From the IMG/VR virus record IMGVR_UViG_3300037493_006298, positions 1-43,333 of that record: a stretch of DNA of 43,333 nucleotides; one strand, written 5' to 3'. The DNA comes from a virus. The notes under the pieces are model-generated. The model saw nothing but the letters and a program-made list of their open reading frames with translations. It searched no databases and was not told where the DNA came from. The translations under genes and the position numbers were made by a program. Numbering within the stretch: the stretch's first letter is position 1; each line of letters starts with the position of its first letter. Positions 1-7,698 of the stretch are shown one piece after another.

Positions 1-2746
1 CAAGGGGGTCTTCAAGTTCACCGGTACCTAATCCCTGCCATCCGATCCAATCGACTTCTTGAAAATTCCAACGCACTTTCTTCCATCCCTTCCAATCTAT
101 GGTTATGTATGGCGCTTGTTCATATTCCTTCTCCAGCGCGCCTTCATGCAGATCGTCAAGTAAATTCACGGCAAGTCTGGTATTGTCTCCGGTTCCATAT
201 ATCCACACGGTAAGAACCACATCCAAATTCTCGATCACCGGGCGTATGTGGTGCGTGGTGACGCGGCAAAAACCACCGGAAAGATCGGTCCATTTCACAT
301 ATAGTTTTCCTATATATTGTCCTTGGATGGTAGGAGACGTAACGATTTCCCAACGACTGGATTGATCCACACCTGCGGTTGAGCCGGAATAATTCGGATC
401 CTGGAATATGATTCCCTGGTTGTGATTCCCATTCCAATAGGAAGATGAACCTGATTCAAAATCTTCCAGGGTTTCCCTTTGACCCGGACCGCAGGATTTA
501 ACCACCATATTGTCGTCTTCGTTTCCATATCTATCCCGGGCGCGTACGATAAAATAACAGGGTTCATTCAATGATATTTCCATGGTATGTTCCAGATTCG
601 TAGTTGTTGCCGTGGGGGTGGTGAAATCGAAGTCGTCCATGGCGCTGCTCATATAAATGTTATAGGTAATGGGATTACTGGCGTCCATGGCTATATTCCA
701 GCTTAGTTGTACGGCTCCGATAATCGCAGATAAATCATCCAATCCTGAAAATCCGGGCGGTTGAGTATCCGGTCGTATCTGGTTTGCAATGTCGTCCAAA
801 AGCAGATTCGATTCTGATGTATTACCGGGAAGTATCAAAAGTCCTGAAAATTCACCCCCAAAAATTCCTCCTGAAAGTTTCCCGTTTCCGCCGTTCCATC
901 CGTAGAATTCGGATTCAGGGAGAAACCATTCCACCTTGTTCCATCCGCTCCAATTGATCGAGATGAAAGGGGTTCGTTCAAACCCGGTTTCATCCTTGAA
1001 TACGGCAGATATCCGCGTTCCATCGTTTTCTCCATAAATCCAGAGAGAAAACCATGCCGTGAAATCCGGACACAGGGGGGCATTCGGGCTTGTTTCAAGG
1101 AAACACTGGCCGTTTACCGGATCCGTCCATTCCAGGGAGAGTTCACCGGAAAAGAATCCGGAATGGACAATATCTCCCCGGATGGTCATTGTGCTGTCGG
1201 CGTCCATGCCTGTTGTATACAGGGAATCCAGGGGATTCTGAAAGATGATTCCCATACCCGCATTTCCACCCCAATATGAGTTATTCCCTGCTTCAAAGTT
1301 TTCCAATATAAAATCATGCGACTCAGATGGAGTAGCGCTCATTTCGATCGTGTTTGCCTCCTCATTGGCGAATTCATCTTCAGCCCGCACCACAAAATGA
1401 TATGGGATTCCGTTTTGCAGTCTTTCCACAAGGAAAACCGTATCCTGAGTGGCATAAGTGGGGGTAGTAAATTCCTCCTGCCCTGAAAGTTCGCTTTGGT
1501 AAATTGTATAAGTTACTGGCAATGTGGAATCGGTCGCAGGTTCCCATCGTAGAACGGCCATGGTATTTCGAGGTTCGGCAACCTGTAGGCATTCAAAAAT
1601 GGGTGGATCGGATTCTGTTTTCGTTTTCCAGGGATATGTAATGGATGGGACAGTTTCCTCAAAAAGGTTGTTTTTTAAATAATCCGCCATGGCATTGGGG
1701 GAATTATTCGGAAAAAGGGAAACGTCTTTATAGATCACGACCCCGGAGGTTGCAAGATCGCGTGAAAGGGTGATTTGTTCATCCAGATAGTCGGTATTGC
1801 CTCCCAGGGCATAGGCGCCGATCCCGGAAAAGATGAATCGTCCATGGGAATGATTCAGATGATCCTGGAGCTGGGATTGAAAAGAGGAAATATCCGTTGT
1901 ATAAAGCATGGGGACGTCAAAATCCAGGATTTTCCGTTTCCTCCACTCTTCCATATCCTGAAGACAGTAGTTGATGCCGCTTGTTCGGTTGGCCCACACA
2001 TCTGCGCCGAAAACCACATCCCAATGAAGGCGGCGTACCATTGTTTTTATGCGAATGAGGAGATTCGTTATCTGGTCTTTTCGCCACTGGGTCCATTCCT
2101 CGGGGAGGCGATCCGGGGATTTTCCGAATCGAGACCAGAACCGGTTCAGGGTTACAGGGTCCCATGAAAATGCGGCATTGGGGAAGCGAACATAATCAAA
2201 GTGAATTCCGTCAATATCGTACCTGGCGGCGATCTCGATGCAATAATTGTAAATCCAATCCTGAACCTCGGGGTGACAGGGATTGAAGAAGAGATGTTCC
2301 CCAATGTTGGTCATCATCTTTCCATCACGATCGACGAGGATCCAATCCGGATGCAGATTAATGGGATGAAGCGGTGAATCCGGCAAAGGAATATTAATAA
2401 GCCAGGCAAGGAAGATGTTCACTTTTGTATGAATCAGGATTCCCCGGGCGTGCGCCATCTCCACGGCGGTTGCCAGGGGATCCCACTCTGGATTCTTGCC
2501 GATTTGTCCTGTAAGGGATTCATTCCAGGGAACAAAGGAGCTGGGATAATTTGCCGTGCCGATATTCACAGTATAGAACATCAGATTATTGAAGTTATAA
2601 TCGGAAAGATTATCGAACAGTTGTTCATAATACGTAGGGGAAGCCTGGGATTCATACGTTGAAAGGGCCCAGATTCCCCGGAATTCGTCGGTATATGCTT
2701 TAATGGTGAATAAAAGAAAAATGAAAATAAGGAAGGTATTTTTCAT
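1..2746 (-). CDS. Secreted GHL10-type glycoside hydrolase with FnIII modules (C-terminus beyond window)
   Basis: The frame stays open from an ATG at 2746 to base 1, giving about 915 residues with no stop reached. An in-frame TAA lies directly before the ATG, so this is the earliest ATG start. Residues 1-20 form a signal peptide without a lipobox Cys. Residues about 20-340 resemble the GHL10 family (FRGIWALST near the start, then HTKVN, GIHFDYVRFP and DVVFGADVWANRTSG), a TIM-barrel fold thought to act on polysaccharides. A FnIII domain (about 379-470) and a jelly-roll-like module (about 475-655) follow, and both are repeated from about 662 and 759, so the module pair is duplicated. It is chromosomal, probably exported, and its substrate is unknown. 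The ATG lies 36 bases after the tRNA 3' end, and no good Shine-Dalgarno is seen. Confidence 0.85.
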   Translation of the reverse strand, partial: MKNTFLIFIFLLFTIKAYTDEFRGIWALSTYESQASPTYYEQLFDNLSDYNFNNLMFYTVNIGTANYPSSFVPWNESLTGQIGKNPEWDPLATAVEMAHARGILIHTKVNIFLAWLINIPLPDSPLHPINLHPDWILVDRDGKMMTNIGEHLFFNPCHPEVQDWIYNYCIEIAARYDIDGIHFDYVRFPNAAFSWDPVTLNRFWSRFGKSPDRLPEEWTQWRKDQITNLLIRIKTMVRRLHWDVVFGADVWANRTSGINYCLQDMEEWRKRKILDFDVPMLYTTDISSFQSQLQDHLNHSHGRFIFSGIGAYALGGNTDYLDEQITLSRDLATSGVVIYKDVSLFPNNSPNAMADYLKNNLFEETVPSITYPWKTKTESDPPIFECLQVAEPRNTMAVLRWEPATDSTLPVTYTIYQSELSGQEEFTTPTYATQDTVFLVERLQNGIPYHFVVRAEDEFANEEANTIEMSATPSESHDFILENFEAGNNSYWGGNAGMGIIFQNPLDSLYTTGMDADSTMTIRGDIVHSGFFSGELSLEWTDPVNGQCFLETSPNAPLCPDFTAWFSLWIYGENDGTRISAVFKDETGFERTPFISINWSGWNKVEWFLPESEFYGWNGGNGKLSGGIFGGEFSGLLILPGNTSESNLLLDDIANQIRPDTQPPGFSGLDDLSAIIGAVQLSWNIAMDASNPITYNIYMSSAMDDFDFTTPTATTTNLEHTMEISLNEPCYFIVRARDRYGNEDDNMVVKSCGPGQRETLEDFESGSSSYWNGNHNQGIIFQDPNYSGSTAGVDQSSRWEIVTSPTIQGQYIGKLYVKWTDLSGGFCRVTTHHIRPVIENLDVVLTVWIYGTGDNTRLAVNLLDDLHEGALEKEYEQAPYITIDWKGWKKVRWNFQEVDWIGWQGLGTGELEDPL

Positions 2747-2774
2747 TTATGTACTCGTTTCAGAACATTCCCCA

Positions 2775-2827
2775 AAATAAAATGGAGCGGGAAACGGGGA
2801 TCGAACCCGCGACATTCAGCTTGGGAA
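2775..2827. other. Left attachment site (53-bp direct repeat)
   Basis: These 53 bases are identical to 41371-41423. They contain the 3' 45 nt of tRNA-Gly(CCC), from the anticodon loop to CCA, plus 8 AT-rich bases beyond CCA. At this end the match stops inside the anticodon region and unrelated phage sequence follows, so this is the displaced chromosomal half of the tRNA. Confidence 0.95.
2783..2827 (-). pseudogene. tRNA-Gly 3' fragment left by integration
   Basis: The fragment covers the 3' side of the anticodon loop and stem, the variable region, the T arm, the 3' acceptor strand and CCA. The D arm and 5' acceptor strand are missing, so it cannot fold as a tRNA. It is the att-core copy in front of the chromosomal glycosidase gene. 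Confidence 0.9.
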
Positions 2828-2865
2828 ACTTGAATATGTATATTGATATATCTATGTTTAAACTC

Positions 2866-3963
2866 CTATTGTATGAATTTTGTATCAGGAACTATATTGA
2901 AATATTGTTTTGCTTCTCCCTGGGAAACCAGGTTGCGGTAATACCGGTAAAGCGTATCCGGGCTTGAATGCCCCATCTCGTGCGCTGTGCGGGGGGCATC
3001 CTGATATAATGCCAGGTGATAGGATCCATAGCAGTGGCGCATTATATCTTGAGTCCATTTTTCCAAACTGATTATTTGCATGAGTTTTTTTCGCTGCTTC
3101 CGGTGTGATGCAGGGCAAATCAGTCCGGATCCGGGATACGCATCAATCCATTTTTTGAGATTTTCGGAAATCGTAATAAATCTCTGATACCTGATTTTTG
3201 AGATTTCCGGGGGAATATGGATATAATCATTGATGGATTTGTATTCTAATAATTGCAATTCTCGCGGGCGTATCCCTGCGAAAAACCCCAGAGCATAATA
3301 CAGAGTCATTCCGGGAGTATGCTCTTGGGACCCGTACAAGATTTTTTTTACTATCTCAACGAGGAATATCTCCGGGATGGATTCCGTTTGCAAGCTGGGA
3401 GAAATCCCCCTTGCCGGATTGAAATCAATGAATCCCTGTTTGATTGCCCAGGAGAAGAGGTTTTTAAAAGCCCTCCTGAATCCATCTCTTTTCCAACCGG
3501 TTCCCCCGTTTGTGTTTATCCATTCTGACAGCATGGGAGCCGTGATTTCCAAAATGTTCAGATCTCCCCAAATCTGAGAGAGTTTTGCAACCTGATATTT
3601 CAGGGTATCCATTGAGTTTTTGCGTAATCCAGAGGAAGATTTATCCTCCAGAAACTGCTCAATGATCTCCCCGAGAGGCGTTTGGCTCGCGTTTATTTGC
3701 CTCTGGCGGGCTTTTATAATCTCCAATAGTGATTCTCCAGGGGGAAGCAGAGAAAAGGCTTTCTGCGCCTCCCTGAGCTGCCAAACCGTCAGGGGGGGCT
3801 CCTGATTGTCGATCTCAATGATTTTACTGTCAATCCATGTCCGGGCGGCGGCTTCAGTGGGGAGGGTTTTTCGGAGAGTTTGATAAGCATGATTTACGAT
3901 TGCCAGATATGTTCCGGCTTCGGTGCGGGTGATATGCCCACGATTGTATTTTTTAAATTTCAA
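2866..3963 (-). CDS. int: Tyrosine recombinase integrase
   Basis: This 365-residue protein is the site-specific recombinase expected to insert and excise the prophage at tRNA-Gly. Residues 1-95 look like an arm-binding N-terminal domain. Residues about 95-180 are a SAM-like core-binding domain. Residues 195-350 are the catalytic domain: Arg232 in GIRPREL, Arg309-His310 in IMRHCYGSY, His332 in MGHSSPDT and the nucleophile Tyr341 in YRYYR. The usual His three residues before Arg309 is Asp306, a variation seen in some phage integrases. The gene ends 39 bp from the left att core. Its start overlaps the upstream repressor gene by 11 bp, so the two are probably co-transcribed. Confidence 0.93.
   Translation of the reverse strand: MKFKKYNRGHITRTEAGTYLAIVNHAYQTLRKTLPTEAAARTWIDSKIIEIDNQEPPLTVWQLREAQKAFSLLPPGESLLEIIKARQRQINASQTPLGEIIEQFLEDKSSSGLRKNSMDTLKYQVAKLSQIWGDLNILEITAPMLSEWINTNGGTGWKRDGFRRAFKNLFSWAIKQGFIDFNPARGISPSLQTESIPEIFLVEIVKKILYGSQEHTPGMTLYYALGFFAGIRPRELQLLEYKSINDYIHIPPEISKIRYQRFITISENLKKWIDAYPGSGLICPASHRKQRKKLMQIISLEKWTQDIMRHCYGSYHLALYQDAPRTAHEMGHSSPDTLYRYYRNLVSQGEAKQYFNIVPDTKFIQ
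2869..2885 (+). repeat. Arm-type repeat, left end (TTGTATGAATT family)
   Basis: An 11-mer TTGTATGAATT is followed directly by a partial second copy (TTGTAT). The 18 bases 2868-2885 recur exactly, in the same orientation, at 41234-41251 near the other prophage end. It lies about 40 bp inside the left att core and overlaps the 3' end of the integrase gene. A role as an integrase or excisionase arm-binding site is inferred. Confidence 0.6.
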
Positions 3964-4435
3964 TGCCTTCCCTCAATATCCTGAGTTTGAGGAGCCATTC
4001 CTCTTTCCGGTTGATTTCATACCGTTCTATTTTTGATATTTCCTCCGGAGTTGGCTTATATATCGCCCACAGGATATCATCCCTCGCGAGTTCCTTCAGT
4101 CCTTTTGTGATCTCCACTTCCACTGTTTTTCTTTTCGCTTCCCAGGTATCAGATATATTTTTCCAGGGATTCCCATATTGAGGGGGTTCCTCTCTCACCA
4201 TAGATATGGATTCAGCATCAAAAATATTTATGTTTCCTATTTTTATCTGAAGATCAAGAGCTTTGCAGATTTCAAAAAACCTGTCAATTGATGTTGTTTT
4301 TTTCTTATTTAAAAACTGATTCAAGGTTGGAATTGATATGCCCGCTTTGCGTGCAATGCGACTTTCGTTCGTTCCTTTCTGCTTAATAAATCGCTTCAAC
4401 AAATTACGCAGGTTATTTACTTTTGTATAATTCAT
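3953..4435 (-). CDS. Xre-type phage repressor
   Basis: This 160-residue protein has a helix-turn-helix at about residues 22-58 (RIARKAGISIPTLNQFLNKK) and a C-terminal half of about 90 residues, rich in charge, that I do not recognise. It lacks the Ala-Gly cleavage site and Ser/Lys pair of LexA/CI-type self-cleaving repressors. It is transcribed leftwards with the integrase, divergent from the Cro-like gene. That is the position of a lysogeny repressor. It probably binds the repeated 9-bp word in 4422-4537, one copy of which overlaps its own start codon region, suggesting autoregulation. Confidence 0.75.
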   Translation of the reverse strand: MNYTKVNNLRNLLKRFIKQKGTNESRIARKAGISIPTLNQFLNKKKTTSIDRFFEICKALDLQIKIGNINIFDAESISMVREEPPQYGNPWKNISDTWEAKRKTVEVEITKGLKELARDDILWAIYKPTPEEISKIERYEINRKEEWLLKLRILREGIEI

Positions 4436-4537
4436 AGAGAACTCATATTATACAATAGTATAACAAGTCAACTATATAAGTAATTTTTTTTATACAATTC
4501 TTTAAATTTTACTTGACAAATTTATAGTATTGTATAA
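4422..4537. promoter_or_regulatory. Operator-like repeats in divergent control region
   Basis: The word TTATACAAT or its complement ATTGTATAA occurs at 4448-4456, 4490-4498 and 4529-4537. An 8/9 match lies at 4422-4430. Spacing between the three perfect copies is 42 and 39 bp, near four helical turns. Two copies overlap the candidate -10 hexamers of the leftward and rightward promoters. This fits repressor and Cro operators; the assignment is inferred from position. Confidence 0.65.
4447..4471 (-). promoter_or_regulatory. Candidate leftward repressor-integrase promoter
   Basis: On the minus strand TTGACT (4466-4471) is followed after 13 bp by TATAAT (4447-4452). The -10 overlaps an operator-like word. 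The spacer is shorter than the usual 17 bp, so the -35 assignment is uncertain. Confidence 0.4.
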
Positions 4538-4538
4538 T
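4513..4538 (+). promoter_or_regulatory. Candidate rightward early promoter
   Basis: TTGACA (4513-4518) is followed after 14 bp by TATAAT (4533-4538), 46 bp before the Cro-like gene. The -10 overlaps the operator-like word at 4529-4537. The hexamers are excellent but the spacer is short. Confidence 0.45.
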
Positions 4539-4584
4539 TGTCATATCGTTTTTTATAGATTGCACAGGGGGTAAGTTAAATAAA

Positions 4585-4815
4585 ATGAATATTCGGGAGC
4601 GCAGGGAACGGTTGAATATTAGCTTACGCAAATTATCAAAACAGGCGAAAATATCGCTTATCGGACTTCACAAAATCGAAACAGGGAAAACAAAAAATCC
4701 GGGGATTCTAACCATAGACAAAATAAACACCGCCCTGGATTTTTTTGAGAGCGTCACGGGGTGCAGCCCTTCTTCCATCTCTTCTCCTTCTTCTCTCGAC
4801 GGGGGAAACTCATAA
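4585..4815 (+). CDS. Cro-like Xre-family regulator
   Basis: This 76-residue protein is a single Xre helix-turn-helix domain (residues about 3-55; RERLNISLRKLSKQAKISLI) with a Ser-rich tail. It is the first rightward gene and lies opposite the repressor, the classic position of Cro. It would bind the shared operators and switch off repressor synthesis. The domain is clear; the Cro role comes from position. Confidence 0.75.
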   Translation: MNIRERRERLNISLRKLSKQAKISLIGLHKIETGKTKNPGILTIDKINTALDFFESVTGCSPSSISSPSSLDGGNS

Positions 4816-4851
4816 CGGGTTTCCCCCTAATCTTTTTTTAGGAGGCGCTTT

Positions 4852-5031
4852 ATGCCGCTTTTAACTCTGCCCGAGGCAGCTAATGAGCTGAATATATCTG
4901 TTAAAAACTTACGCGCCATAATTCGAACCAAAGCAATTGAAATTGTGAAACTATCTCCCCGAACCACCCGGATCGCTCCCGGGGATCTGGAAGATTTTAT
5001 ATCAAAAAGGAGGATAAAATCCAATGAATGA
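4852..5031 (+). CDS. Excisionase-like small HTH protein
   Basis: A 59-residue protein preceded by AGGAGG seven bases before the ATG. The sequence (LTLPEAANELNISVKNLR near the start, then RTTRIAPGDLEDFISKRR) matches the MerR-like HTH_17/excisionase fold: a winged helix that recognises DNA, with the residues before the C-terminal helix forming the wing. It could be the prophage excisionase or a small early regulator. It overlaps the next small gene by 8 bases. Confidence 0.7.
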   Translation: MPLLTLPEAANELNISVKNLRAIIRTKAIEIVKLSPRTTRIAPGDLEDFISKRRIKSNE

Positions 5032-5137
5032 GGATCCAAATAAAATTTTTTCTGCTTTCGTTTTAATCGGTTCAATCATGGGTTGTACCCTGATTGTAAT
5101 AATTCAATCTTTTACAAGTCTATTTTTAAGGAGGTAA
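5024..5137 (+). CDS. Small single-pass membrane peptide
   Basis: A 37-residue frame (MNEDPNKIFSAFVLIGSIMG at its start) with one hydrophobic segment at about residues 9-34 and a basic end (LRR). It starts inside the preceding gene (8-base overlap). Its last codons and stop, AGG AGG TAA, are themselves the Shine-Dalgarno of the next gene, so translation of the two is linked. I do not recognise the family; a short predicted inner-membrane phage peptide is all that can be said. Confidence 0.5.
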   Translation: MNEDPNKIFSAFVLIGSIMGCTLIVIIQSFTSLFLRR

Positions 5138-5143
5138 AAAAAC

Positions 5144-6196
5144 ATGATTACTGGAGGCAAGCTAAACCGACCTAAACGGTTCGCATTTTACGGACCCGAG
5201 GGCATCGGTAAAAGTATCCTGGCTTCCCTTTTCCCAGGGTCTTTATTTTTCGATTGTGAAGAGGGAACGAATGAACTTGATGTTCAGCGGTTTTCATCCG
5301 CACAATCCTGGGGGGATGTTTTCAGATTCTTAAAGTTCCTCCGATCGGAGGAAGCGAAACCGTTTCCCATCATTGTTTTTGATACGGTGGATAAGCTGCA
5401 GGATTTATCTATCTCGAACATCTGTGAGAAATCCAACAAGGGCGGGATCGAAGATTTTGGCTATGGAAAGGGATATACTTATCTCGCCGAAATGCTCTCC
5501 GCTTTCCTCGCCGATCTGGACGTGATCCGGGAAACCACAGGCAAACATATCATCCTGTTGGGACATTCCACCCTGAAAAAAATCGAACTCCCCGAGGAAT
5601 CCGGAGCGTTCGATCATTACGAGCTCAATCTTGAGAAAAAAGTTTCCCCCCTGATCAAGAAATGGGTGGACGGATTATTTTTCATCAATTACAAAATCAC
5701 AATCCAGGAAAACAAAGAGGGAAAGAAAAAGGCTTCTGGCGGGAAATCAAGAGTTATCTACACAACTCACACGCATTTTGCGGACGCAAAAAACCGATGG
5801 GGATTCCCGGAGGAAATTGACGCAGGTGAAACCATTGAGGAAATGAAAGCAGTCGTTGAAAAGTATTTTCTTCCTATCCTTTCCCTGGACGACTTTTCCC
5901 CCACTGAAATCCGCAGACCGGAACCGGTTCCCTCCCCTGCCCCCAAACCCAAAAAACCGAAACCCGAAAAAGAACCCAAACCGAACGAGCCGCAGCCCGC
6001 AAAACTAACCCCGCTTGAAGCTGTGGAAGGACTTATGCGGCTTCACAAAATCACGGAGGAAGACCTGAACAAATTCTTGATCGAAACGAAAACCATTCCT
6101 CCTGAAAACAGCTATAAGGATTTAGCGGAACCGGTTTTGAAAAGCATGTGCGACCGATTTGCAAACGTTCTGAAAGCTTTGAAAGGAGGCAAGTAA
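5144..6196 (+). CDS. Sak4-like RecA-fold ATPase (AAA_24)
   Basis: A 350-residue protein with Walker A at residues 17-24 (GPEGIGKS) and a Walker B-like IIVFDTVD ending at about residue 83, as in phage nucleotide-binding proteins of the AAA_24/Sak4 group. These are single-strand annealing recombinases that work with a phage SSB. The ATPase core spans about 1-240. A proline/lysine-rich linker (about 252-288) leads to a C-terminal helical piece of about 60 residues. The SSB-like gene follows after one base, which supports a Sak4-SSB recombination pair. The Shine-Dalgarno is AAGGAGG. Confidence 0.8.
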   Translation: MITGGKLNRPKRFAFYGPEGIGKSILASLFPGSLFFDCEEGTNELDVQRFSSAQSWGDVFRFLKFLRSEEAKPFPIIVFDTVDKLQDLSISNICEKSNKGGIEDFGYGKGYTYLAEMLSAFLADLDVIRETTGKHIILLGHSTLKKIELPEESGAFDHYELNLEKKVSPLIKKWVDGLFFINYKITIQENKEGKKKASGGKSRVIYTTHTHFADAKNRWGFPEEIDAGETIEEMKAVVEKYFLPILSLDDFSPTEIRRPEPVPSPAPKPKKPKPEKEPKPNEPQPAKLTPLEAVEGLMRLHKITEEDLNKFLIETKTIPPENSYKDLAEPVLKSMCDRFANVLKALKGGK

Positions 6197-6197
6197 T

Positions 6198-6659
6198 ATG
6201 GCGGATGGTTACGCTTTAGGTTGGGACTCACCTGTTGAGCATGACGGGGAGTCGTATGCGATTCTCCCCGAGGGGACACGGGGAACGTTTACGGTTTTGG
6301 CCTTGGAAAAAAAGACATCTCAAAAACTGGATTGCCCCATGGCACTTTTGAAATTGCAATTCAGTTCCGATGCCGGAAAAACTGTATTACTCGAAAACCT
6401 GGTTCTCCACTCAACCTGTGAGTGGAAAATCTGCGAGTTTTTCCGGGCAATCGGGCAGCGGAAGCATGGGGAAAAACTCAAACCAAACTGGAATAAAGTC
6501 ATCGGGGCAACCGGGAAATGCGAGCTCACCGTTGAAACGTACAAAAACAAAAACGGAGAAGAGAAAAAGAAAAACGGAATCTCGTCTTTCCTGGATCCCG
6601 AAGCGGAAACTGAATCAGAAAAAGAACCGGATGAAAAAGCCGATTCCCTCCCCTGGTAG
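6198..6659 (+). CDS. SSB-like protein with acidic tail
   Basis: This 153-residue protein has an OB-like beta-rich core (about 20-115), then a lysine-rich stretch (KNKNGEEKKKNG) and an acidic tail ending DSLPW. An acidic tail with a hydrophobic tip is the partner-binding end of bacterial SSBs (usually DDDIPF). Together with the position just after the Sak4-like ATPase, this suggests a phage single-strand DNA-binding protein. I do not see a strong match to the classic SSB family; it may belong to the DUF669-type group. Confidence 0.6.
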   Translation: MADGYALGWDSPVEHDGESYAILPEGTRGTFTVLALEKKTSQKLDCPMALLKLQFSSDAGKTVLLENLVLHSTCEWKICEFFRAIGQRKHGEKLKPNWNKVIGATGKCELTVETYKNKNGEEKKKNGISSFLDPEAETESEKEPDEKADSLPW

Positions 6660-6673
6660 AAAGGAGAAAAGTT

Positions 6674-7336
6674 ATGAGATGTTTTTTAGACATTGAAACA
6701 ATCCCCGCTCCCAAAAATGATAGATTGTTTTTAAAACCCGATTACTCTTCTGTGAAGCTCGGCAACCTGAAAGATCCGCTGAAGATCGAAGCGAAGATCA
6801 AGGAGGAATTGGAATCCTGGGAAAAGGGGGAAGGGTGCGCCCTGGATTCCCTTCAGGCGAATATCCCCCTGATTGGAATTGCTTTCGACGAGGAAAATTC
6901 TTTTCAATCCCTCTATTTTCCAACCGAGAAAATCACGGATGAAGCGGAGCTTCTTTGCGCGTTATGGGGTTTGATCATGGAAAAGGATACTCATCAAATA
7001 ATCGGACATAATATCCGGTTTGACGCAAATATGATTATTCACAGATCGATTATCCATGACATTGCATTCCCCATAAAATATATGAATGATCTCTTCAACT
7101 ATCGCCCCAAAATTTGGATTGATACAATGGACATCTGGAGCCTGGGAGATCGCCGGGCATCCGGACGCAAGCTGGATCATATCTGCAAAGCCCTGGGAAT
7201 CTCCGTCAAGGAGTCCCCTGTTTGTGGTGCAGACTTTTTTGTTTGGTGGGAAACAAACAAAGAAGCCTGCATCGAGTATAACAAGCAAGATGTTCTTGCG
7301 GTCAAAGAACTTTGTGAAAGGCTTCCGGGTCTATGA
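6674..7336 (+). CDS. DnaQ-like 3'-5' exonuclease
   Basis: A 220-residue RNase H-fold exonuclease with the three Exo motifs in order: Exo I at residues 6-8 (DIE), Exo II at 111-117 (GHNIRFD) and Exo III at 202-206 (YNKQD). It resembles the exonuclease domain of family-B polymerases, but no polymerase domain is attached. It probably degrades single-stranded DNA during replication or recombination. The Shine-Dalgarno is AAAGGAG. The end overlaps the next gene by ATGA. Confidence 0.85.
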   Translation: MRCFLDIETIPAPKNDRLFLKPDYSSVKLGNLKDPLKIEAKIKEELESWEKGEGCALDSLQANIPLIGIAFDEENSFQSLYFPTEKITDEAELLCALWGLIMEKDTHQIIGHNIRFDANMIIHRSIIHDIAFPIKYMNDLFNYRPKIWIDTMDIWSLGDRRASGRKLDHICKALGISVKESPVCGADFFVWWETNKEACIEYNKQDVLAVKELCERLPGL

Positions 7337-7698
7337 ACTCAAAACAAAAAGGTAAATCGGGCGAACTCGAATTATCGCACGAACTGACTCGAATTCTCGG
7401 CATTAAATGCCGGAGAGGTCAACAATATTCCGGGGTTGGCGGTGACGATGTTGTCGGTATTCCAGGTGTTCACATCGAATGCAAGCGCACGCAGAAATTG
7501 AATTTAGCGAAAGCCTTCCAGCAATCTGAAAATGATGCTGATGAAAAAGAAATTCCCGTTGTCTGCCACCGCGCCAACCGCCAGCCCTGGATGATCTCTC
7601 TCAAACTGGATGATCTGGAAGAATTTGTTCGATTAATCGGGAGCATTACGAATGAAACTCAGACCGTATCAAGAAACGGCAATACAGAAAATATATGA
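7333..7698 (+). CDS. Hjc-like PD-(D/E)XK nuclease
   Basis: A 121-residue protein with the restriction-fold signature: Glu11 in KSGELE, Asp38-Asp39 in GVGGDDVVG, and Glu49-x-Lys51 in HIECKR. This layout fits Holliday-junction resolvase-like nucleases of the Hjc type found in phages. It would cut branched DNA arising from recombination and replication before packaging. It begins by ATGA overlap with the exonuclease gene. Its C-terminal 47 bases overlap the helicase gene in another frame. Confidence 0.75.
   Translation: MNSKQKGKSGELELSHELTRILGIKCRRGQQYSGVGGDDVVGIPGVHIECKRTQKLNLAKAFQQSENDADEKEIPVVCHRANRQPWMISLKLDDLEEFVRLIGSITNETQTVSRNGNTENI

Noticed and set aside
2749-2967. Plus-strand open frame beginning MYSFQNIPQNKMERETGIEP
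   Set aside because: The MERETGIEPATF string is the tRNA-Gly 3' end read in the wrong direction, a well-known annotation artefact, and the remainder is antisense to the integrase.
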